Shown here: piece after piece, positions 25,401 to 33,485 of the stretch
Layout of the letters: every line of letters begins with the position of its first letter
How positions within the stretch are numbered: position 1 is the first letter of the stretch
NCBI RefSeq assembly: GCF_026341825.1
Contig: NZ_JAPENY010000003.1
Location: 2,542,001-2,606,000, forward strand
DNA from: Streptomyces sp. NBC_00620
Lineage (GTDB): Bacteria > Actinomycetota > Actinomycetes > Streptomycetales > Streptomycetaceae
DNA length: 64,000 bases
Direction of reading: 5' to 3'
Position numbers and translations under genes: made by a program
Notes under the pieces: generated by a model
Database searches by the model: none
Told to the model about the DNA's origin: nothing
What the model saw: only the letters and a program-made list of their open reading frames with translations

Positions 25401-25519
25401 AGCAATGCCTGCGGCTCGCCCGCGGCAGCGCGGGCGAGCGCGTCGTGCAGCACGCCGAGTTCGTCGGCGCGTCCTACGAACACCGGGCTGACGGACCTGG
25501 TTTCCACAGGCCCGAGCAT
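22466..25519 (-). CDS. LuxR-family ATP-binding transcriptional regulator (LAL), second copy
   Basis: About 1017 residues from ATG 25519. ATG 25564 and GTG 25507 are alternatives, and none has a strong ribosome site. N-terminal ATPase: FVGRADELGVL, Walker A GGEAGVGKT (about residues 42-50), Walker B VVVALEDLHWAD. The middle is TPR-like. The C-terminal LuxR HTH (LTSRERDVLRLVAAGRSNRQ, ISPKTASVHVSNILAKLG) is nearly identical in its recognition helix to the LAL regulator at 6636-9611. The two are paralogues with different sensor regions. No biosynthetic cluster is nearby, so the target is unknown. Confidence 0.94.
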   Translation of the reverse strand: MLGPVETRSVSPVFVGRADELGVLHDALARAAAGEPQALLLGGEAGVGKTRLIEEFATAAGREGAVVVCGGCVEIGADGLPFAPFSAALRALRRLLPDELAAAAAGQEEELARLLPELGDAGQGRRYEEEGMARLFELTARLLERVAADRTVVVALEDLHWADASTRHLLAYLFRTLRSGRLVVVATYRADDIHRRHPLRPLLAELDRLRTVRRIELGRFSRAEVCCQIAGILAHEPDPAQVDDIFERSDGNAFFVEELAVASHQGCRTGLTDSLRDLLLVRVEGLPESAQRVARIVAEGGSTVEYPLLAAVAGLAEDDLIEALRAAVGANILLASPGGDGYRFRHSLVREAVGDDLLPGERSRFNRRYAEALEADPTLVPADERLTRLASYWYHAHDAAKALPAVLDASVEARCRHAHSEQLRLLERAMELWDVAPDAVRDELRPVDYVEVYPPCGCDPATAPLRYLDLMAEAAVAGRLCGERERALKITKRALHLLEDEGDPLRAAWFWIQRSRLVQSQARGDGWKELATAQDLVRGLPPSEVHAEVLAAVAAWCMLHEPGPGALSAAERAVQYARMVGARDIELNARLVLGGLMVDAGDVEAGLAEMYEVKERVNRRGSSLVLGRVHINLPSHLESLGRSREAVSVLREGAELARTKGLLDTEAYVWGNLSESLDSLGQWDEAVEAAGNALRIGLSGKASGLGAIRLTFLALARGDLAEAGRQLAAARANFGTHDPMPQHSLPLLCSTIGIAASESRLLDARTALEEALRAGFPPGTQRYGWPLLLAAATAEADAHGLPLAAPGRPETVEHIRSAAKSLATGAPLWLAYEEWVRAELRRAEGVTDPHDWSEVVTAFEPVERPYDLARVRHRLAEALLSSGTDDDDRARATELLRLARAAADHLGARPLAEAVALLAQRARLSLGCAPEPSALAPVDPAVALGLTSRERDVLRLVAAGRSNRQIAEELFISPKTASVHVSNILAKLGVSGRGEAAAMAHRLRLFPPETPTAQAVG

Positions 25520-25623
25520 CGCACAGGGGTCCGACAGTGCGGCACCGGTTATTGGGAGGGCCATCAGGGATCCGGAGGGACGGCCGACCCCTGTACGGCC
25601 GTCCTCCCGGGGCCCGGCGGCGT

Positions 25624-25821
25624 TCACGCGGCGCGGGTGAACCGATGCCGTCCGTGGCGGCGGCTATGGCCCTGCCCCTCCGTGTCGTTCTGCGCGGACT
25701 CACGCAGGGCGACGCGGCGGGCGGCACGGCGACCGCGGAGGGCCTCCCGCACCAGTCGGTGGTTCTGGGCCTCGCGGATCAGCTGTGCGGAACGGATCTG
25801 GTAGAGCTCGTACTCAGACAT
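25624..25821 (-). CDS. Small basic protein, unknown function
   Basis: The product is 65 residues from ATG 25821 (GAGGGAT and a short spacer upstream). The N-terminal half is a probable amphipathic helix (YELYQIRSAQLIREAQNHRLVREALRG), and the rest is Arg/His-rich. Short proteins of this kind are common near regulators in Streptomyces. No function is recognised. Longer upstream extensions in this frame cross a terminator and are not credible. Confidence 0.65.
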   Translation of the reverse strand: MSEYELYQIRSAQLIREAQNHRLVREALRGRRAARRVALRESAQNDTEGQGHSRRHGRHRFTRAA

Positions 25822-25934
25822 CTCGTATCCCTCGTGAAGAGTGGGTTTCGGGCTTCGCTTGTTGCGATGCCTCAACCTTCGTCTCCAAGGGGGGTGCGCC
25901 ACATCGGGAGAGTTCCGCATCTTGAGCGCACGAA

Positions 25935-25979
25935 GGGCCTTAGGTCCGCCGTACGTGACGTAGGGCGGGCCTAAGGCCC
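25935..25979. terminator. Strong stem-loop terminator
   Basis: A 16-bp stem with a single mismatch (GGGCCTTAGG.CCGCC paired with GGGCGG.CCTAAGGCCC) has a 12-nt loop. It lies downstream of the membrane-protein gene ending at 26025, so it terminates that minus-strand transcript. Confidence 0.85.
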
Positions 25980-26024
25980 CTCAGGAAAGCTCCGGAAAAC
26001 CCGGGTGGCTCAGGAAGCGAGTGC

Positions 26025-26627
26025 TCAGCTGCTCACGGTCGGCATGGACAGGAGGATGTCGGTGTACTTGAGCACGGCGAGGAGCAGGCCGATGATCGCG
26101 AGCGAGACACCCGCCCAGGCGACGGACTTGGCCCAGGTGGCCTGAACCACGCGGTCGGGGTTCCCGAACGCGGGCCGGACCAGCACGAAGACGCCGACGA
26201 GCAGGGCGACCAGCGCGAAGATGCCCGCGACCAGCGCGTTGGCGTTCCACGAGTTGCCGTAGACCTGCTCGATCTGCGTGGAGACGGTCGCGGTCGACGC
26301 GGTCTCCAGCTGGCCGTACAGCGAGTCGCGCGCCTGGGCGACGGTACCGAGCCAGCCGCCGGTCAGCGAGACGAGACCCAGTGCGGCGGAGACCACTGCG
26401 GCGGCGCCCAGGCCGACACCTGAGGGGGCCTTGGCAGCGACCGCCTCGGAGAGCTCGTCCTCGTCGTACTCGTCCTCGTCGGGGGTGCCGGCCGCGGCTT
26501 CCCCGTCGGTCTCCACGGCCTCGTCGGCCTTGGTGACGTCGTCCTTGGTGAGGTCCACGGCCTCGTCGTCGCTCTTGGCCTCTGTGCCGGTCTCGACCCC
26601 GGCTTCGTCAACAGTCTTGGTTCCCAT
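26025..26627 (-). CDS. Membrane protein with acidic N-terminal domain, unknown function
   Basis: The product is 200 residues from ATG 26627. The first 75 are highly acidic and low complexity (Glu/Asp-rich, many Thr/Ala), probably disordered. Three hydrophobic segments follow: GLGAAAVVSAALGLVSLTGG, ALVAGIFALVALLVGVFVLV and AWAGVSLAIIGLLLAVL. It has the look of conserved Streptomyces integral membrane proteins without an assigned role. It is well separated from its neighbours by a terminator and is probably monocistronic. Confidence 0.8.
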   Translation of the reverse strand: MGTKTVDEAGVETGTEAKSDDEAVDLTKDDVTKADEAVETDGEAAAGTPDEDEYDEDELSEAVAAKAPSGVGLGAAAVVSAALGLVSLTGGWLGTVAQARDSLYGQLETASTATVSTQIEQVYGNSWNANALVAGIFALVALLVGVFVLVRPAFGNPDRVVQATWAKSVAWAGVSLAIIGLLLAVLKYTDILLSMPTVSS

Positions 26628-26691
26628 ATCTCGCACCGTACGGATCCTGTCTGAGAGGTCTCTTAATGTTTGTGGCAAAGGAAGCGGATCG

Positions 26692-27258
26692 TTATCGTCC
26701 ACCACGCGCGCGCGTGGCCCGCCACTCGGGCGCGAGCACCGACCAGACCTCCATGTCGCTCCGTACGCCCCGGTACAGGTAGCTTTCGCGCAGTACGCCG
26801 TCCCGCGTCATGCCCAGGCGCCGCGCCACGTTCAGGCTCGGTTCGTTCGCGGACGGGGCGATCCACTCCACACGGTGCATGCCGCGCTCCTCGACCGCCC
26901 AGTCGATGATGATCCGCGCCCCCCGGGTGACGAGTCCGCGCCCGGCCGCCGCCGGTTCCAGCCAGCATCCGGCCTCGCAGTTCCCCTGCGCGGTGTCGAA
27001 GATCCTGAAGAGCAGCCCGCCGACGAGCTTCCCCTCCAGCCAGATCCCGTACAGGAAGCCACTGTCGGCGGCGCGCTTGTCCGCATATGCCTGGAGGAAG
27101 GCCCGCGTCGAGGTGAGGTCCGTCACCGCGTCGGGCAGCGAGACATGACGGCCGATGAACTCGCGACCCCGCTCCATGTGAGCCAGGAACTCCTCGGCGT
27201 GCCAGGGCTCCAGGGGCCGCAGTTCCGCTCCGTCGTCACCCAGGGATATCGCGTACAT
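26692..27258 (-). CDS. GNAT-family N-acetyltransferase, RimL-type
   Basis: The product is 188 residues. It has the RimJ/RimL layout: ELRPLEPWHAEEF at the N-terminus, the central YGIWLEGKLVGGLLFR strand, acetyl-CoA-binding motif A (LEPAAAGRGLVTRGARIIIDWA), then ANEPSLNVARRLGMTRDG. The family acetylates N-termini of ribosomal proteins or small amines; the target is unknown. Its ATG (27258) overlaps the 3' end of the MMPL gene by 23 bp, so translation is probably coupled to it. Confidence 0.92.
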   Translation of the reverse strand: MYAISLGDDGAELRPLEPWHAEEFLAHMERGREFIGRHVSLPDAVTDLTSTRAFLQAYADKRAADSGFLYGIWLEGKLVGGLLFRIFDTAQGNCEAGCWLEPAAAGRGLVTRGARIIIDWAVEERGMHRVEWIAPSANEPSLNVARRLGMTRDGVLRESYLYRGVRSDMEVWSVLAPEWRATRARGGR

Positions 27259-29479
27259 CCTGCCGCCGCTCCTTCTCCAGTACGTCCGCCACCTCGGCGT
27301 CCGTCGCAGCGGCCAGCCTCTCATGGGCGGCGCGGCACTCGGGAGGTTCGATGCTGAGGTGCGGCAGGCACCGGTCGAGCCAGCGGGGCAGCCACCAGTT
27401 GGCGCCGCCGAGCAGGTGCATGAGGGCGGGCACCAGGAGCGTCCGCAGGACGAAGGCGTCCAGGGCGACGGCCGCGGCGAGGGCGATGCCGAACATCGCG
27501 ATGACGCGGTCGCCGCTGAGCACGAAGGCGAGGAAGACCGAGATCATGATGACGGCGGCGGAGTTGATCACCCGGCTGGTCTCGGCGAGGCCGACCCGGA
27601 CGGCGCGCCGGTTGTCGCCGGTTTCCAGCCACTCCTCGTACATCCGGCTGACCAGGAAGACCTGGTAGTCCATGGAGAGCCCGAAGAGCACCGACACCAT
27701 GATCACCGGCAGGAAGGGTTCGATCGGGCCCGCGCGGCCGAGGCCGAGCAGCTCACTCCCCCAGCCCCACTGGAAGATCGCGACGACGACTCCGAAGGCG
27801 GCGGCCACGGCGGCGATGTTCATCACGGCGGCCTTCAGGGGGATGCCGATCGAGCGGAAGGCGAGCAGCAGCAGGGCGCAGCCGAGGCCTATGACGACGC
27901 CTACGAAGAGTGGCAGTTTGCCGACGATGACGTCCGCGAAGTCGTCGTAGCTCGCCGTGACACCGCCGACCTGCACGTCGAGTGAGTTGTCCGCCTCGGC
28001 ACGCGGCAGCACCTCGCTGCGCAGCCGGTCGACGAGGGCGCTGGTCCGCTCCGACTGCGGCGCGGATTCCGGGACGAGCGTGAGGTACGCGGTGTCGCCG
28101 CCGGTGTTGTACGTCACCGGGGTCACCGACGCGACGCCCTCGGTCTCCCGGAGTGTGGCGTCCAGGTTGTCGAGCGCGAGCATGTCCTCGGCGCCGTCGA
28201 CCTTCGTGACGAGGGTCAGGGGCCCGTTCACGCCGGGTCCGAAGCCTTCCGCGATCAGGTCGTACGCCTGCCGCGTGGTCGCCTGCTTCGGATCGTTGCC
28301 CTGGTCCGAGGTGCCCAGGTGGAGCGAGAACGTGGGCAGGGCGAGCAGCGCCATCACCACCAGGGCGACGGAGCCGAGCAGCTTGGGGTGCCGCTCCACG
28401 AAGGCCGACCAGCGGGCGGCAAGCCCGGTGGGGATCTCCGGCTGGGGCCCGTGCTCGTGCAGCCGTCGCCGCTCACGGCGGCTCAACGCGCGTGGACCGA
28501 TGTAGGAGAGCAGCGCCGGGAGCAGGGTCACGGAGGCGGCGACGGTGAGGATCACGGTCAGGGAGGCGGCGATCGCGACGCCGTTGAGGAAGCCGAGCCG
28601 CAGGATGAGCATGCCGAGCAGGGCGATGCAGACGGTGGCGCCGGCGAAGACGACCGCGCGGCCCGTGGTGGCGACGGCGTTCCGCGCGGCCTCGGCCACC
28701 GGGAGCCCGCGTTTCAGGCCGCGCCGGTGCCGGGTCACGATGAACAGCGCGTAGTCGATGCCGACGCCGAGCCCGATCAGTATGCCGAGCATGGGTGCGA
28801 AGTCGGCGACGGTCATGACGTGCCCGAGGAGCGCGATCGAGGCGTACGCGGTCCCGACGCCGACCAGGGCCGTGGCGATGGGCAGCAGGGAGGCGGCGAG
28901 CGAGCCGAAGGCGAGGAAGAGGACCACGGCGGCGACGACCACGCCGACGAGCTCGGCGACATGCCCACCCGAGGACTCCGTGAGCGCTATGGCGCCGCCG
29001 CCCAGCTCCACCTGGAGCCCCTTGGCCTCGGCGGCCTTGGCCGCGCTCACGACGGCTCCCGCCTCACCCTTGTCGATGTTCCCGGCCTGGTCGTCGAAGG
29101 TGACCGTGGCGTAGGCCGTACGTCCGTCGGCGCTGATCCGGCCCGAGTCCTGCCCCTCGTACGGGCTGACGACGGAGGCCACCCCGGGCAGGCTCGCGAT
29201 GCTGTCCAGGGCGCGGGTCATCGTCTGCTGGACGTCGGCGGAGCGCACGGTGGTGGCGGTGGTGTGCCAGACGACGGTGTCGCTGTCGCCGCCGAGGCCG
29301 GGGAAGGCGTCCCGCAGGAGCTGGGTGGCGCGGCCCGACTCGGTGCCGGGTGCTTCGTAGTCGTTCGAGTAGGCGGTGCCCATGACGGCCGCGGCGGCGG
29401 TGACACCGCCGAGCGTGAGGAGCCACAGCAGAACGACGACGAGGCGGTGTTGGACACACCAGCGCGCGAGGGCTGCCAC
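27236..29479 (-). CDS. MMPL/RND-family transporter
   Basis: The product is 747 residues with a GTG start. It has two repeats of a TM helix, a large extracytoplasmic domain and five TM helices. Each repeat carries the proton-relay Asp-Tyr pair: VGIDYALFIVTRHRRGLKRG in the first and FGLSMDYQVFLVSRMYEEW in the second. Actinobacterial MMPL proteins export lipids, polyketides or fatty acyl compounds. No biosynthetic partner is adjacent. The linked downstream gene is a GNAT. Confidence 0.95.
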   Translation of the reverse strand: MAALARWCVQHRLVVVLLWLLTLGGVTAAAAVMGTAYSNDYEAPGTESGRATQLLRDAFPGLGGDSDTVVWHTTATTVRSADVQQTMTRALDSIASLPGVASVVSPYEGQDSGRISADGRTAYATVTFDDQAGNIDKGEAGAVVSAAKAAEAKGLQVELGGGAIALTESSGGHVAELVGVVVAAVVLFLAFGSLAASLLPIATALVGVGTAYASIALLGHVMTVADFAPMLGILIGLGVGIDYALFIVTRHRRGLKRGLPVAEAARNAVATTGRAVVFAGATVCIALLGMLILRLGFLNGVAIAASLTVILTVAASVTLLPALLSYIGPRALSRRERRRLHEHGPQPEIPTGLAARWSAFVERHPKLLGSVALVVMALLALPTFSLHLGTSDQGNDPKQATTRQAYDLIAEGFGPGVNGPLTLVTKVDGAEDMLALDNLDATLRETEGVASVTPVTYNTGGDTAYLTLVPESAPQSERTSALVDRLRSEVLPRAEADNSLDVQVGGVTASYDDFADVIVGKLPLFVGVVIGLGCALLLLAFRSIGIPLKAAVMNIAAVAAAFGVVVAIFQWGWGSELLGLGRAGPIEPFLPVIMVSVLFGLSMDYQVFLVSRMYEEWLETGDNRRAVRVGLAETSRVINSAAVIMISVFLAFVLSGDRVIAMFGIALAAAVALDAFVLRTLLVPALMHLLGGANWWLPRWLDRCLPHLSIEPPECRAAHERLAAATDAEVADVLEKERRQDVRDIPG

Positions 29480-29521
29480 AGACGTGCTCCCTGGGGGTGA
29501 TACGAGGATCTTTGACCGGGA

Positions 29522-29570
29522 ACAGCCGCTATAGGACGTTGACAGCCTCTATAGAAGTGAACAGCCCGCA
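29522..29570. repeat. Three spaced direct repeats upstream of the MMPL gene
   Basis: The 13-mers ACAGCCGCTATAG (29522-29534) and ACAGCCTCTATAG (29542-29554) lie 20 bp apart, and a partial third copy begins at 29561. They are 40-90 bp upstream of the MMPL start, a position suited to regulator binding on one face of the helix (inference). Confidence 0.5.
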
Positions 29571-29702
29571 AAGAACACATGAGCAATACCCAGTCACTCT
29601 TACAGCCGAAAGTGATCGTTTATCGCATTCGTGGGCTTACTCACAAGAGTGCGACCCAACTCACAGGACATTCCCGGGGACTCTGTCATCCCTGATGACA
29701 TG

Positions 29703-29740
29703 CCTAGGGGGATGCATCGGTTCCGATGCATCCCCCTAGG
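29703..29740. terminator. gatB terminator, 17-18 bp perfect stem
   Basis: The stem CCTAGGGGGATGCATCG pairs perfectly with its complement around a GTTC loop. It sits 21 bases past the gatB stop and upstream of the MMPL promoter region. It ends the gatCA-x-B transcript and insulates MMPL. Confidence 0.9.
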
Positions 29741-29760
29741 GCCTGAGAAAACGCGGGACC

Positions 29761-31278
29761 TCAGCCCTCGCTGACGCCCAGCTTCTCCAGGATCAGTTCC
29801 TTGACGCGGGCCGCGTCGGCCTGGCCGCGGGTGGCCTTCATGACCGCGCCGACCAGGGCGCCGGCGGCCTGGACCTTGCCGCCGCGGATCTTGTCGGCGA
29901 TGCCCGGGTTGCCGGCGATGGCCTCGTCGACGGCGGCGGTAAGGGCGCCCTCGTCGGAGACGACCTTCAGACCGCGCTTCTCGACGACCTCGTCCGGGGT
30001 GCCTTCTCCCGCGAGGACGCCTTCGATGACCTGGCGGGCCAGCTTGTCGTTGAGCGAGCCCTCGGCCACCAGGGCGGTGACGCGGGCGACCTGCGCCGAC
30101 GTGATCGGCAGGTCCTCCAGGGACTTGCCCGACTCGTTGGCGCTGCGGGCCAGTTCGCCCATCCACCACTTGCGGGCGGACGCCGCGTCGGCGCCCTCCT
30201 CGATGGTGGCGACGATCAGGTCGATGGCACCGGCGTTGAGCATCGACTGCATGTCGTGGGCGCCGACGCCCCACTCCTCGCGCAGCCGGTTGCGGCGGGC
30301 CAGCGGCTGCTCGGGCAGACCGGCGCGCAGCTCCTCGACCCACTCACGGGACGGGGCGATGGGGACGAGGTCGGGCTCCGGGAAGTACCGGTAGTCCTCG
30401 GCCTCCTCCTTCACGCGGCCCGAGGTCGTGGACCCGGTGTCCTCGTGGAAGTGACGGGTCTCCTGGATGATCGTGCCGCCGGCGTTGAGGACCGCGGCGT
30501 GCCGCTGGATCTCGAAGCGGGCCGCACGCTCCACGGAGCGCAGGGAGTTGACGTTCTTGGTCTCACTCCGCGTGCCGAACTTCTCCCGGCCGTGCGGGCG
30601 CAGCGACAGGTTCACGTCGCAGCGCATCTGACCCTGCTCCATGCGGGCCTCGGAGACGTCCAGCGCCTTGATGAGCTCGCGCAGCTCGGCGACGTACGCC
30701 TTGGCGACCTCGGGAGCGCGCTCGCCGGCGCCCTCGATCGGCTTGGTGACGATCTCGATGAGCGGGATGCCCGCGCGGTTGTAGTCGAGGAGCGAGTGCG
30801 AGGCGCCGTGGATACGGCCGGTGGCGCCGCCGACGTGCAGCGACTTACCGGTGTCCTCCTCCATGTGGGCGCGCTCGATCTCCACGCGGAAGACCTCGCC
30901 GTCCTCCAGCTGGACGTCCAGATAGCCGTTGAAAGCGATCGGCTCGTCGTACTGGGAGGTCTGGAAGTTCTTCGGCATGTCCGGATAGAAGTAGTTCTTC
31001 CGGGCGAAGCGGCACCACTCGGCGATCTCGCAGTGCAGCGCGAGGCCGATCTTGATGGCGGACTCGATGCCGATCGCGTTGACGACCGGGAGCGCGCCGG
31101 GCATGCCGAGGCAGGTCGGGCAGGTCTGCGAGTTGGGCTCGGCGCCCAGCTCGGTGGAACACCCGCAGAACATCTTGGTCTTGGTGCCGAGTTCGACATG
31201 GACTTCGAGGCCCATGACGGGGTCGTACGTCGCCAGGGCGTCCTCGTACGACACCAGTTCGTCGGTCGTGGTGGTCAC
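29761..31278 (-). CDS. gatB: Asp/Glu-tRNA amidotransferase subunit B
   Basis: The product is 505 residues with a GTG start. It contains the GatB kinase-like cradle (VMGLEVHVEL; metal-binding Cys in MFCGCSTELG and CPTCLGMPGALP), the RAHMEEDTGKSLHV and DYNRAGIPLIEIVT segments, and a C-terminal YqeY/helical tail that contacts the tRNA. It phosphorylates and amidates Glu-tRNA(Gln)/Asp-tRNA(Asn) together with GatA and GatC. The gene is preceded by an 80-residue membrane-protein gene within the operon and followed by a strong terminator. Confidence 0.98.
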   Translation of the reverse strand: MTTTTDELVSYEDALATYDPVMGLEVHVELGTKTKMFCGCSTELGAEPNSQTCPTCLGMPGALPVVNAIGIESAIKIGLALHCEIAEWCRFARKNYFYPDMPKNFQTSQYDEPIAFNGYLDVQLEDGEVFRVEIERAHMEEDTGKSLHVGGATGRIHGASHSLLDYNRAGIPLIEIVTKPIEGAGERAPEVAKAYVAELRELIKALDVSEARMEQGQMRCDVNLSLRPHGREKFGTRSETKNVNSLRSVERAARFEIQRHAAVLNAGGTIIQETRHFHEDTGSTTSGRVKEEAEDYRYFPEPDLVPIAPSREWVEELRAGLPEQPLARRNRLREEWGVGAHDMQSMLNAGAIDLIVATIEEGADAASARKWWMGELARSANESGKSLEDLPITSAQVARVTALVAEGSLNDKLARQVIEGVLAGEGTPDEVVEKRGLKVVSDEGALTAAVDEAIAGNPGIADKIRGGKVQAAGALVGAVMKATRGQADAARVKELILEKLGVSEG

Positions 31279-31294
31279 GGTGAAAACTTCCCTC

Positions 31295-31537
31295 TCAGCC
31301 CAGCAGGACGTCGTCGTCGCCCAGGCGCTTGAGCTCCCGGTAGAGGATGGCGAGGCCGGTGACGATGGCGGCGGCGGACACGGCCGCGTCGATCAGCCGC
31401 AGCGTGTCGTTCTCGGAGCGGGCCTTCTTGGCCTGCTTGGCGACGCTGACGGCCCCGAACGCGGTGGTCGCGATGGACAGGTACGTACCGGACTTGGACT
31501 TCTTGAAGCCCTTGGCCTTCGACAGTGCGTTGCTCAC
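31295..31537 (-). CDS. Small membrane protein in the gat operon
   Basis: The product is 80 residues from GTG 31537, with AGGAGG about ten bases upstream. The GTG overlaps the gatA stop (GTGA), so translation is coupled to gatA. A basic N-terminus (KAKGFKKSK) precedes a region with GTYLSIATTAFGAVSVAKQAKKA, then a probable TM helix, LIDAAVSAAAIVTGLAILY. No function is recognised. The position between gatA and gatB recalls a hypothetical gene at the same place in other Streptomyces, from memory. Confidence 0.8.
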   Translation of the reverse strand: MSNALSKAKGFKKSKSGTYLSIATTAFGAVSVAKQAKKARSENDTLRLIDAAVSAAAIVTGLAILYRELKRLGDDDVLLG

Positions 31538-33039
31538 AGCGACGGTGCCTCCTCGATCAGCGGGTGGCCCCACCTTTCCACGAAGGCGGCCTCGACGGCG
31601 GCGCCGACCTTGTACAGCCGCTCGTCCTTCATCGCGGGGGCGATGATCTGCAGGCCGACCGGGAGGTTGTCCTCCGGCGCGAGACCGCAGGGCAGCGACA
31701 TGGCGGAGTTGCCCGCCAGGTTGGTCGGGATGGTGCAGAGGTCAGCGAGGTACATCGCCATCGGGTCGTCGGCGCGCTCGCCGATCGGGAAGGCGGTGGT
31801 CGGCGTCGTGGGCGACACGATCACGTCGACCTGCTCGAAGGCCTTCTCGAAGTCGCGCGTGATGAGCGTACGGACCTTCTGGGCGCTGCCGTAGTACGCG
31901 TCGTAGTAACCGCTGGACAGGGCGTACGTGCCGAGCATGATGCGGCGCTTGACCTCGTCGCCGAAGCCCGCCTCACGGGTGAGGGCGGTGACCTCCTCCG
32001 CGGAGTGCGTGCCGTCGTCGCCGACGCGCAGGCCGTAGCGCATGGCGTCGAAGCGGGCGAGGTTCGAGGAACACTCGGACGGCGCGATCAGGTAGTACGC
32101 GGAGAGCGCCAGGTCGAAGGACGGGCAGTCCAGCTCGACGATCTCGGCGCCCAGTTCCTTCAGGAGGGCGACGGACTCGTTGAAGCGCTGGACGACTCCG
32201 GCCTGGTACCCCTCGCCGGCGAACTGCTTGACGACGCCGACGCGCATCCCGGCGACCGAGCCGTTGCGCGCGGCCTCGACGACCGGCGGGACCGGGGCGT
32301 CGATGGAGGTCGAGTCGAGCGGGTCGTGCCCGGCGATGACCTCGTGGAGGAGGGCCGCGTCCAGGACCGTACGGGCGCAGGGGCCGCCCTGGTCGAGGGA
32401 GGACGAGAACGCCACCATGCCGTAGCGGGAGACGCCGCCGTAGGTGGGCTTGACGCCGACCGTGCCGGTGACGGCCGCGGGCTGGCGGATGGAGCCGCCG
32501 GTGTCCGTGCCGATGGCGAGGGGGGCCTGGAAGGAGGCGAGCGCCGCGCTCGACCCGCCGCCCGAGCCGCCGGGGATCCTGGACAGGTCCCAGGGGTTGC
32601 CGGTCGGCCCGTACGCGCTGTTCTCGGTGCTGGACCCCATGGCGAACTCGTCCATGTTGGTCTTGCCGAGGATGACGACGTCGGCGGCCTTCAGCTTCTT
32701 GGTGACGGTCGCGTCGTACGGCGGGATCCAGCCTTCGAGAATCTTCGAACCGACGGTGGTCGGGATCCCCTCGGTGGTGAAGATGTCCTTGAGCGCGAGC
32801 GGGACGCCGGCCAGCGGGCCGAGCTTCTCGCCGTCGGCCCGCTTCTGGTCCACGGCGCGGGCCTGCGCGAGAGCGCCTTCCCGGTCCACGTGGAGGAAGG
32901 CGTGCACCTTCTCGTCGACGGCCTCGATCCGGGCGAGGTGCGCCTCGGTGACCTCGACGGCGGTGAGCTCGCCGGAAGCGACCTTGGCGGCGATCTCCGC
33001 TGCCGTCAGCCTGATGATGTTGACGTTGGTGTCCGTCAT
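31534..33039 (-). CDS. gatA: Glu-tRNA(Gln) amidotransferase subunit A
   Basis: The product is 501 residues. This amidase-signature enzyme liberates ammonia from glutamine for the transamidation. The Ser-cisSer-Lys triad regions are visible: Lys in GVPLALKDIF, cis-Ser in the Gly/Ser-rich IPGGSGGGSSAAL loop, and the nucleophile in GTDTGGSIRQPA. It begins five bases after the gatC stop, so it is in one operon with gatC, the small membrane protein and gatB. Confidence 0.98.
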   Translation of the reverse strand: MTDTNVNIIRLTAAEIAAKVASGELTAVEVTEAHLARIEAVDEKVHAFLHVDREGALAQARAVDQKRADGEKLGPLAGVPLALKDIFTTEGIPTTVGSKILEGWIPPYDATVTKKLKAADVVILGKTNMDEFAMGSSTENSAYGPTGNPWDLSRIPGGSGGGSSAALASFQAPLAIGTDTGGSIRQPAAVTGTVGVKPTYGGVSRYGMVAFSSSLDQGGPCARTVLDAALLHEVIAGHDPLDSTSIDAPVPPVVEAARNGSVAGMRVGVVKQFAGEGYQAGVVQRFNESVALLKELGAEIVELDCPSFDLALSAYYLIAPSECSSNLARFDAMRYGLRVGDDGTHSAEEVTALTREAGFGDEVKRRIMLGTYALSSGYYDAYYGSAQKVRTLITRDFEKAFEQVDVIVSPTTPTTAFPIGERADDPMAMYLADLCTIPTNLAGNSAMSLPCGLAPEDNLPVGLQIIAPAMKDERLYKVGAAVEAAFVERWGHPLIEEAPSL

Positions 33040-33044
33040 GGTGA

Positions 33045-33341
33045 TTAGTCCTCCCCCAGGATCTGCGGCACCTTGAAACGCTGCTGCTCCTGGGCCGGGG
33101 CGCCGGAGAGCGCCTGCTCGGGGGTGAGCGACGGACGGACCTCGTCCGCGCGCATGACGTTCGTCAGCGGCAGCGGGTGAGAGGTCGGCGGTACGTCTTG
33201 GTCGGCGACCTCGCTGACGCGGGCGACCGCGCCGATGATGTCGTCGAGCTGGCCGGCGAAGTGGTCGAGCTCTTCGCCCTTCAGCTCCAGACGCGCCAGC
33301 CGTGCGAGGTGGGCGACCTCCTCGCGCGTGATGCCAGGCAT
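33045..33341 (-). CDS. gatC: Glu-tRNA(Gln) amidotransferase subunit C
   Basis: The 98-residue length is typical for GatC, which wraps around GatA and stabilises the complex. Recognisable are ITREEVAHLARLARLEL, the VPPTSHPLPLTNVMRADEVRPSL turn, and FKVPQILG at the C-terminus. ATG 33341 is the start; longer readings enter the non-coding leader. It is the first gene of the operon. A possible -10 TAGGAT lies on the minus strand at 33387-33382, without a good -35. Confidence 0.97.
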   Translation of the reverse strand: MPGITREEVAHLARLARLELKGEELDHFAGQLDDIIGAVARVSEVADQDVPPTSHPLPLTNVMRADEVRPSLTPEQALSGAPAQEQQRFKVPQILGED

Positions 33342-33485
33342 GCGGCGTTCCTCTGGGGTGAGTGTGTGTGGTTTGGGGCCAATCCTATGGGGCGGGGACC
33401 CCTGCCCGTGAAACGGATTAGTGCGCGGGCTGCGCGAGCGGTTCCTGTGCACGCCGGGAAAGCGCTCGGCCGCTCGTGCCTACGG

